This document shows, in pieces, positions 26,989 through 32,261 of a DNA stretch of 32,261 nt. The notes under the pieces were generated by a model that was given only the letters and a program-made list of their open reading frames with translations, did not search any database and had not been told where the DNA came from. The DNA lies in NCBI GenBank assembly GCA_025458865.1, contig JALORP010000036.1, positions 1 to 32,261 on the forward strand, given 5' to 3'. The position numbers and the translations under genes were made by a program. Position 1 is the first letter of the stretch. Each line of letters begins with the position of its first letter. This stretch comes from Steroidobacteraceae bacterium (GTDB taxonomy: Bacteria > Pseudomonadota > Gammaproteobacteria > Steroidobacterales > Steroidobacteraceae).

Positions 26989-28242
26989 GTCTTCGTCCGC
27001 CGGCGATCTCTCCGGGTCCTCGTCCAGCGGCCCGTCATAGGCGATCGTGGCCGCGTGATCCGTCGCGGAGCGCTGCCGTGCGGCCCGCTCGTCCACGTAC
27101 ATGATCTCGTGCTTGCCGAGCACGATCACGTCGCCGTCGTTGAGGTGGTGTCGGCGCACGCGCTTCGACTTCACATACACGCCGTTCGTGCTGTTCAGGT
27201 CCTCGAGGACGCTGAAGTCGCCGTTGGTCACGATCTGGCAGTGGTGCCGGCTGACGTACTTGCTGTCCACCTGCAGGTCGTTGTCGCCCGTGCGCCCGAT
27301 GATGAGGCGGCCCGGCCAGAGTTCGCGCTCGTCGATCGTTCGTCCCTCGTGCACGACGATGATGCGCGCGACGGCGTGCGGGGACGCCGTCGCGGGAATC
27401 GCCAGCCGCTGCATCCGCCCCGTCCGTGCGGCGAATTCCTCCCAGCCGAGTTCCTCGATCGCGGCGTTCAGCTCCTCGAGGCCGACCTCCCGGCGCTCGA
27501 GCGCGAAGGCGCCCAACAGCGCCGTGTCGCACAGCGTGTTGACCAGGCGCGGCACGCCGCCGGTGTAGCGGTAGATGACCGGAAAGGTCTCCTCGGTGAA
27601 GATCTGGTGCCCATGCGATCCGGCGACATCCAGGCGGTGCAGCACGTAGGCGCGTGCGTCGTCGGGCGACAGCGCCGTCAGGTGGAAGCGCAGGCGGACC
27701 CGCTGGACCAGCTGCACCAGTTCCGGCGAGTCCAGCTTCGCGTTGAGCTCGGGCTGGCCGCAGAGGATGATGCGCAGCACCTTCTCCTTGGTCGTCTCGA
27801 CCCCGGAGAGCAGCCGGATTTCCTCGAGCACACGGTTGGAGAGGTTCTGCGCCTCGTCGACGATGAGCAGGACCTTGCGGCCCGCCGCGTACTGCTCGAT
27901 CAGGAACTGGTTGAGCGTGGCGAGCAGCTCGGCCTTCTTCATCTTGAAGGGCGAGAATCCGAACTGCACCAGCACCGACTGCAGGAACTCGAGGGCGGTG
28001 ACCTGCGTCTGGTTGACCTGCGCGACCACGACGTCCTTCTCGAGTTCCTTGAGGAAAGTCTCGATCAGCGTGGTCTTGCCCGATCCGACCTCGCCCGTGA
28101 TGACCACGAAGCCGTCCGTGAACCAGATCGTGGACTCCATGTAGGCCTTCGCCCGGGCATGGTGCTTCGACAGGTACAGGAACGACGGGTCCGGGCTCAG
28201 CCGGAAAGGCAGCTCCGTCAGCTGGAAGTGCTCGAGGTACAT
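26980..28242 (-). CDS. ExeA/GspA-type AAA ATPase fused to an FHA domain
   Basis: 420 residues from ATG 28242. The N-terminal domain opens with MYLEHFQLTELPFRLSPDPS, the standard start of ExeA/GspA-like secretion ATPases, with Walker A GEVGSGKT (50-57) and Walker B LLIVDEAQ (125-132) and the YTGGVPRLVNTLCD sensor/lid region. The C-terminal part (about 312-385) is a forkhead-associated domain with GR (316-317), SRHH (331-334) and STNG (351-354), which binds phosphothreonine peptides. No membrane span or peptidoglycan-binding domain follows, unlike classical ExeA. It lies 67 bases after purK on the same strand. The role could be phospho-dependent control of a type II secretion or pilus-like assembly, but no secretion genes are near; function is inferred only. 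Confidence 0.92.
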   Translation of the reverse strand: MYLEHFQLTELPFRLSPDPSFLYLSKHHARAKAYMESTIWFTDGFVVITGEVGSGKTTLIETFLKELEKDVVVAQVNQTQVTALEFLQSVLVQFGFSPFKMKKAELLATLNQFLIEQYAAGRKVLLIVDEAQNLSNRVLEEIRLLSGVETTKEKVLRIILCGQPELNAKLDSPELVQLVQRVRLRFHLTALSPDDARAYVLHRLDVAGSHGHQIFTEETFPVIYRYTGGVPRLVNTLCDTALLGAFALERREVGLEELNAAIEELGWEEFAARTGRMQRLAIPATASPHAVARIIVVHEGRTIDERELWPGRLIIGRTGDNDLQVDSKYVSRHHCQIVTNGDFSVLEDLNSTNGVYVKSKRVRRHHLNDGDVIVLGKHEIMYVDERAARQRSATDHAATIAYDGPLDEDPERSPADEDAA

Positions 28243-28309
28243 GGTGTCAGCCGGTGACCCGCCATCCCGCGGGTAAGTTCCGTCCTCGCTCCGCCCGGTT
28301 CCTGCGATG

Positions 28310-29425
28310 TTACCTGAACGGGCCTCGAGCGACCTGCGAAGCCCGTACCGCCAGTGCCAGGAGGCGCTTCAGCCGGCGGTCCCGGGCCGCCGCCGTGGGG
28401 GCCAGGACGGTCGCGTGGCCCAGCTTGCGCCCTGGCCGCGGCGATTTTCCGTAATCATGGAAATGGACGCCCTCCAGGGAGAGCACCGCCGCGGCTTCGG
28501 GCATGCGGCCGATGAAGTTGACCATGCCCGCCGCGCCGCGCGCACGCGTGCTGCCGAGCGGCAGACCGGCCAGGGCCCGCACGTGGTTCTCGAACTGGCT
28601 GGTCTCGGCGCCCTCGATGGTCCAGTGGCCCGAGTTGTGGACCCGCGGCGCCATCTCGTTGGCGATGAGCTGGTTGCCCGACACGAAGAACTCGACGCAC
28701 AGGACACCGACGTAGCCAAGGCGCTCGAGGATGCGGCGCAGGTGCCACTCGGCGAGGCGCTGCAGGCGGGGCGCCGGGCGCGGAGCGCGGGTGACGGCGA
28801 GGATGCCCGCGTCGTGAACGTTCTCCGCCAGCGGGTAGAAGGCGATGGCGCCGTCCTGGCCCCGCGCCGCCACGAGCGAGACCTCGCGCGTGAAGCGCAC
28901 GAAACCTTCGTAGATCAGGCCCCGGCCGCCGAGCGCCGCAAGCGCGGCGGCCAGCTCGTCCTCGCTCGTGACCCGGACCTGGCCCTTGCCGTCGTAGCCG
29001 AGGCGCCGGGTCTTGAGGATCCCGGGCAGGCCGATGCGGCGCACGGCGCGGCGCAGCGATGCCAGCGAGTCCACCGCCGCGTGGGGCGCCACCGGGATGC
29101 CGAGCCGCGCAAACAGCCGCTTCTCGGCGAGGCGGTCCTGCGCCACCTCCAGCGCGCGCGGCGGCGGCCAGGCGGGCGCGATGCCGGCCAGCGCGCGCAC
29201 CGAAGCGACGGGCACGTTCTCCCAGTCGAAGGTGATCACGTCCACGCGCCGGGCGAACTTCCTGAGCGCGGCGAGATCGTCGAACTCGCCGGTGACGACG
29301 GGCGCGACCGCTGCGCCCGGCACGTCGGCCGAGCGGTCGTACATCAGGAACTCGAGGCCGAGGGGAATGCCGGAGAGGGCGAGCATCCGGCCGAGCTGGC
29401 CGGCGCCGATGATGCCGATGCGCAT
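28310..29425 (-). CDS. purK: 5-(carboxyamino)imidazole ribonucleotide synthase
   Basis: ATP-grasp enzyme that carboxylates AIR to N5-CAIR in purine synthesis. 371 residues. MRIGIIGAGQLGRMLALSGI at the N-terminus, VDVITFDWENVP, then the ATP-grasp section (LPGILKTRRLGYDGKGQVRV, YEGFVRFTREVSLVAARG, VGVLCVEFFVSGNQLIANEM, APRVHNSGHWTIEGAETSQF) are all intact. It starts two bases after the purE stop and shares the operon with it. The Lys in ILKTRRLGYDGKGQ binds ATP in this family. Confidence 0.96.
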   Translation of the reverse strand: MRIGIIGAGQLGRMLALSGIPLGLEFLMYDRSADVPGAAVAPVVTGEFDDLAALRKFARRVDVITFDWENVPVASVRALAGIAPAWPPPRALEVAQDRLAEKRLFARLGIPVAPHAAVDSLASLRRAVRRIGLPGILKTRRLGYDGKGQVRVTSEDELAAALAALGGRGLIYEGFVRFTREVSLVAARGQDGAIAFYPLAENVHDAGILAVTRAPRPAPRLQRLAEWHLRRILERLGYVGVLCVEFFVSGNQLIANEMAPRVHNSGHWTIEGAETSQFENHVRALAGLPLGSTRARGAAGMVNFIGRMPEAAAVLSLEGVHFHDYGKSPRPGRKLGHATVLAPTAAARDRRLKRLLALAVRASQVARGPFR

Positions 29426-29427
29426 GG

Positions 29428-29919
29428 TCAGCCCGCGCGCGGGTCCGGGCGGGCGAGAACGTCGGCGGTCTGCTGCTCGCGGAAGGCCAGGAGCGCAGCC
29501 TCGATCTTCGGGTGCCGCAGCGCGAGCATCGAGGCGGCGAGCAGCGCGGCGTTCTTCGCGCCCGCGACGCCGATCGCGACCGTCGCCACCGGGATGCCGG
29601 CGGGCATCTGGACGATGGAGAGCAGCGAGTCGAGGCCGTTGAGGGTCTTCGACTGGACCGGAACGCCAATCACCGGCAGCGACGTCTTGGCCGCCAGCAT
29701 CCCGGGCAGGTGCGCAGCGCCGCCGGCTCCCGCGACCACGGCCTCGAGGCCACGCCCGCGCGCGGTGGCCGCGTATTCGAACAGGAGGTCGGGCGTGCGG
29801 TGTGCCGAGACCACGCGCACCTCGTGCGGGACGCCCAGGTCCCCGAGGACCGTTGCCGCGTGCTGCATCGTCTCCCAGTCGGAAGACGAGCCCATGACGA
29901 TTCCGACGAGGGGCTTCAT
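29428..29919 (-). CDS. purE: N5-CAIR mutase, class I PurE
   Basis: Rearranges N5-CAIR to CAIR, the step after PurK. 163 residues, the normal size. [19 protein letters not shown] with the catalytic GSxSD loop, [15 protein letters not shown] with the catalytic His, and [20 protein letters not shown] and [20 protein letters not shown] with the PxGxPVATVAI segment all match the octameric bacterial enzyme. It follows yjgA by 31 bases and precedes purK by two. Confidence 0.97.
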   Translation of the reverse strand: MKPLVGIVMGSSSDWETMQHAATVLGDLGVPHEVRVVSAHRTPDLLFEYAATARGRGLEAVVAGAGGAAHLPGMLAAKTSLPVIGVPVQSKTLNGLDSLLSIVQMPAGIPVATVAIGVAGAKNAALLAASMLALRHPKIEAALLAFREQQTADVLARPDPRAG

Positions 29920-29950
29920 CGGGAAATGGTAGCAGGGGGCGCGGCGGGCG

Positions 29951-30466
29951 TCAGTCCCGGCCCGCCTGCAGCGCCCTGTTCAGGAAGCGGAACAGCGTCC
30001 GGCCGGTGCCCTGGTCTCCGTCGGGCCCTCGCGCCGCGCGAGCCGCGGCAGCCAGTCGGCGCAGCTTGGCGGCGTCGACCTCCGGACGCTCCGCGACGAG
30101 GGCCTCGATGGCTGGCTCGCCCTCGGCGACCAGCCGGTCGCGCCAGCGCTCGATGAGCTTGAAGCGGCGGGCGTCGAGGTGCTGGCGCTCTTCCGCCGCC
30201 TCGAGCGCCGCCCGGATCGGCGCGTCGTCGACCTGGCGCATCAGCTTGCCGATGTACTGCCGCTGGCGCACCAGCGCCGATCGGCTGCTGATCCGCCGCG
30301 CGAGTTGGATGGCGTCGCGCAGCTTCTCGGGCAGGTCGAAGCCCTCCAGCAGCTCGTCCGGTGCCTCGATCAGGGCCTCGCCCAGCTCCTGCAGCGACTG
30401 CGCGCGCCGCTTCAGCTCCCCCTTGGTGGGCGGCGGGGGTTCACCGGGGATCTCGCGTCGGCGCAT
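29951..30466 (-). CDS. yjgA: Ribosome-associated protein YjgA (DarP)
   Basis: DUF615 protein that associates with the 50S subunit late in its assembly. 171 residues from ATG 30466. Recognisable parts: [20 protein letters not shown] near the N-terminus, [40 protein letters not shown] and a C-terminal [14 protein letters not shown]. It is divergent from pmbA with a 92-base gap; in many Gammaproteobacteria yjgA and pmbA are neighbours in exactly this back-to-back way. It is the first gene of the yjgA-purE-purK-ExeA/FHA run. Confidence 0.95.
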   Translation of the reverse strand: MRRREIPGEPPPPTKGELKRRAQSLQELGEALIEAPDELLEGFDLPEKLRDAIQLARRISSRSALVRQRQYIGKLMRQVDDAPIRAALEAAEERQHLDARRFKLIERWRDRLVAEGEPAIEALVAERPEVDAAKLRRLAAAARAARGPDGDQGTGRTLFRFLNRALQAGRD

Positions 30467-30525
30467 GCGCGCGATGCTAGCACGGCCCTGGTCACGGCCC
30501 GCGGGAGCGGCTCGCGGGATCCCGC

Positions 30526-30531
30526 TACAAT
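30526..30531 (+). promoter_or_regulatory. Possible -10 element of pmbA
   Basis: TACAAT fits the sigma-70 -10 consensus in five of six positions, 27 bases before the pmbA ATG in the divergent yjgA-pmbA gap. No good -35 at the right distance. Confidence 0.35.
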
Positions 30532-30558
30532 CCGGGCTCGTCCCGACGGAGGTCCCGC

Positions 30559-31905
30559 ATGCCCCACAGCACCGCCGCTAACCCGATGAGCCAGGCCGAG
30601 CTGGAGTCCGTCGTCACGCGCGCGCTCGAAGAGGCGCGCCGCGGCGGGGCCGACCAGGCGGAGGCCGGGGTTGCCGTCGACGGTGGCCTGTCGGTCACGG
30701 TGCGCCTCGGGGAGGTCGAGACGATCGAGTACCAGCGCGACCGCAGCATGGGCATCACCGTCTACGTCGCCGGCCGCAAGGGCACGGCGAGCACCGCCGA
30801 CCTGGCCTGGGGCCCCGTGTCGGACACGGTCCACAAGGCCTTGTCCATCGCGCGGTTCACCGCCCACGACGAGTTCGCGGGGCTCGCCGACGCGGCCCTC
30901 ATGGCGTGCGATGTGCCGGACCTCGACCTTTGCCACCCCTGGGGCCTCGATGCCGAGGCCGCGATCGGACTCGCGCGCGAGTGCGAGGCGGCTGCGCTCG
31001 CGGTTGACCCGCGCGTCGCCAACTCGGAGGGGAGCACGGTCGGCTCGCACCAGGGCCTGCGCGTCTACGGCAACACCCACGGCTTCGTCGGCGGCTACCC
31101 CTCCACCAGCCACAGCGTCAGCTGCGTGGTGCTCGCCCAGGAAGGCGAGGACATGCAGCGCGATTACTGGTACGACACGGCGCGTGAGGCGGGCGCGCTC
31201 GAGGCGGTCGGCGATATCGGCCGGCGCGCCGCGCGGCGCGCGCTCGAGCGGCTCGGGGCGAGGAAGCTCTCGACGCGACGGGCGCCCGTGCTGTTCGTGC
31301 CCGAACTCGCGCGCGGGTTCCTGGGGCACTTCGTGGGCGCGATCCGCGGCGGTCCGCAGTATCGCCGAAGCAGCTTCCTGCTCGGCGCCGCGGGAGAGCA
31401 GCTGTTCCCCGGATGGCTTTCCATGCGCGAGCGCCCGCACCTGACGCGCGCGCTCGGATCGGCGCCTTTCGACAACGACGGCGTGGCCACCCGCGAGCGG
31501 CTGCTGGTCGATGCCGGCGTTCTCCAGGGCTACGTGCTCGACGCGTATTCCGCGCGCAAGCTCGGCCTCGTCACGACGGGCAACGCCGGTGGCGTGCACA
31601 ACCTCGAAGTGGAAGGTGGGCATGGCGATTTCGCCGCCATGCTCGCAAAGCTCGGCACCGGCCTCGTCGTCACGGAACTGATGGGCCAGGGCGTCAACGC
31701 GGTGACGGGCGACTACTCGCGCGGGGCGGCCGGGATCTGGGTGGAGGGCGGCGAGCCGGCCTACGCCGTCCACGAAGTCACGATCGCCGGGAACCTGCGC
31801 GAGATGTACCGCGGCATCGTCGCCGCGGGTGCCGACATGGACCTGCGCGGCGGCATCCGCACCGGCTCGATCCTCGTCGGCGAGATGACGATAGCGGGGG
31901 ATTGA
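30559..31905 (+). CDS. pmbA: Metalloprotease subunit PmbA (TldE)
   Basis: Non-catalytic partner of TldD in the heterodimeric zinc protease. 448 residues from ATG 30559. MSQAELESVVTRALEEARRG, then ADQAEAGVAVDGGLSVTVRL, GEVETIEYQRDRSMGITVYV, FVGGYPSTSHSVSCVVLAQE, VLFVPELARGFLGHFVGAIR and VTELMGQGVNAVTGDYSRGA match PmbA throughout. The HExxxH zinc site of TldD is absent, as expected: RGFLGHFVGA stands in its place. TldD is at 24844-26307, so both halves are in the window. Confidence 0.96.
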   Translation: MPHSTAANPMSQAELESVVTRALEEARRGGADQAEAGVAVDGGLSVTVRLGEVETIEYQRDRSMGITVYVAGRKGTASTADLAWGPVSDTVHKALSIARFTAHDEFAGLADAALMACDVPDLDLCHPWGLDAEAAIGLARECEAAALAVDPRVANSEGSTVGSHQGLRVYGNTHGFVGGYPSTSHSVSCVVLAQEGEDMQRDYWYDTAREAGALEAVGDIGRRAARRALERLGARKLSTRRAPVLFVPELARGFLGHFVGAIRGGPQYRRSSFLLGAAGEQLFPGWLSMRERPHLTRALGSAPFDNDGVATRERLLVDAGVLQGYVLDAYSARKLGLVTTGNAGGVHNLEVEGGHGDFAAMLAKLGTGLVVTELMGQGVNAVTGDYSRGAAGIWVEGGEPAYAVHEVTIAGNLREMYRGIVAAGADMDLRGGIRTGSILVGEMTIAGD

Positions 31906-31929
31906 GCGCGCGCGAACGCCGGCCTGCCG

Positions 31930-32015
31930 GCGGGCGAGGTGGCCAGTGGCCAGCCGGAGCGAGCGCGTTTGCCCGCGCGAGCGAAGTGGTGGCCCGGCCG
32001 GATCCCCCCGGCCGG
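31930..32015 (+). repeat. Dispersed repeat family 2, copy c
   Basis: Contains GCGAGGTGGCCAGTGGCC, GGAGCGAGCGCG, GCGCGAGCGAAG and GGCCCGGCCGGATCC, the reverse complement of copy a with few changes. It fills the gap between the convergent ends of pmbA and the gene at the window edge, where a terminator-like role is possible. Confidence 0.65.
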
Positions 32016-32044
32016 CATGCCGCGGCGTGGAGTCCCGCTATCCG

Positions 32045-32261
32045 CTACTGGCTATCCGCCCTTCCGACGAGGTCGCGCAGCGTCTGGTCGCTGGTCCGCT
32101 CGCGTATGGCCGCCTCGATCGCCTCGGCAACCGCGTCCGCATCGGGCTCGGTCCGCGCGCGGGCCAGCAGCCAGGACTCGTACTGCTGCTCGTCCCGCAC
32201 GGCATTCAGGATCGCGTGCACGCCGATGCGGTCGATCGCCTTGCCCGGCACGAGCCGCTCG
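32045..32261 (-). CDS. Unknown protein, C-terminal part only (cut by window edge)
   Basis: The minus-strand frame is open to the edge of the window (ERLVPGKAIDRIGVHAILNA at the visible start) and ends at 32045. The visible 71 residues are helical and charged (RDEQQYESWLLARARTEPDA, then AVAEAIEAAIRERTSDQTLR) without membrane spans. A GTG at 32251 would be a possible start, but the open frame before it suggests that the gene continues outside the window. Family not recognised. Confidence 0.5.
   Translation of the reverse strand, partial: ERLVPGKAIDRIGVHAILNAVRDEQQYESWLLARARTEPDADAVAEAIEAAIRERTSDQTLRDLVGRADSQ

Overview
This 32 kb window is GC-rich chromosomal DNA, most likely from a gammaproteobacterium. 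The housekeeping gene orders leuS-lptE, holA-nadD-rsfS-rlmH, and maf-rng-yhdP-nit-tldD with yjgA-pmbA are those of Gammaproteobacteria. An ExeA-type ATPase fused to an FHA domain and the very high GC suggest a Xanthomonadales- or Steroidobacterales-like relative, but the sequence does not settle the genus.

Layout. (1) 1-3847: 3' part of leuS, carrying an internal deletion plus frameshift, then lptE and an L-serine dehydratase gene. (2) 3848-7813: an accessory island with small minus-strand genes for membrane or secreted proteins and a cluster of integron attC sites without an integrase (CALIN-like). One cassette holds a decayed brnTA toxin-antitoxin pair. The island is bracketed by two copies of a structured three-way-junction repeat. 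(3) 7814-14547, all minus strand: a gene train that looks like a zinc-handling locus (His-rich small secreted protein, ZnuD-like TonB-dependent receptor, DUF2796/ZrgA-like periplasmic protein, LolD/MacB-type ABC ATPase and permease, DUF3299 protein), followed by a proline iminopeptidase. (4) 14648-17312: holA-nadD-rsfS-rlmH, the usual downstream partners of leuS-lptE, here about 12 kb away. (5) 17427-26542: periplasmic glutathione peroxidase, then maf-rng-yhdP-nit-tldD and a small membrane protein, mostly with overlapping start and stop codons. (6) 26543-26979: a gene-free island of inverted repeats. (7) 26980-30466, minus strand: yjgA-purE-purK-ExeA/FHA. (8) 30559-31905: pmbA, partner of tldD. 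(9) 31930-32261: another copy of the repeat and the 3' end of an unknown gene.

How the genes work together. TldD and PmbA form one heterodimeric metalloprotease. LptE serves LPS export and YhdP envelope lipid homeostasis. HolA, RsfS, RlmH, RNase G and YjgA concern replication or ribosome and RNA biology. PurE and PurK perform consecutive steps of purine synthesis. The metal cluster and the integron-like cassettes are accessory and appear to have been placed between lptE and holA.

The strongest second-look items are the integrase-less attC cluster with a decayed TA pair, the structured repeat whose two copies differ in outer-stem sequence but keep perfect pairing, the zinc locus built around a MacB-type transporter, the damaged leuS, a 29-aa membrane microprotein with an ideal Shine-Dalgarno, and rlmH with no ATG/GTG/TTG start at the conserved position.
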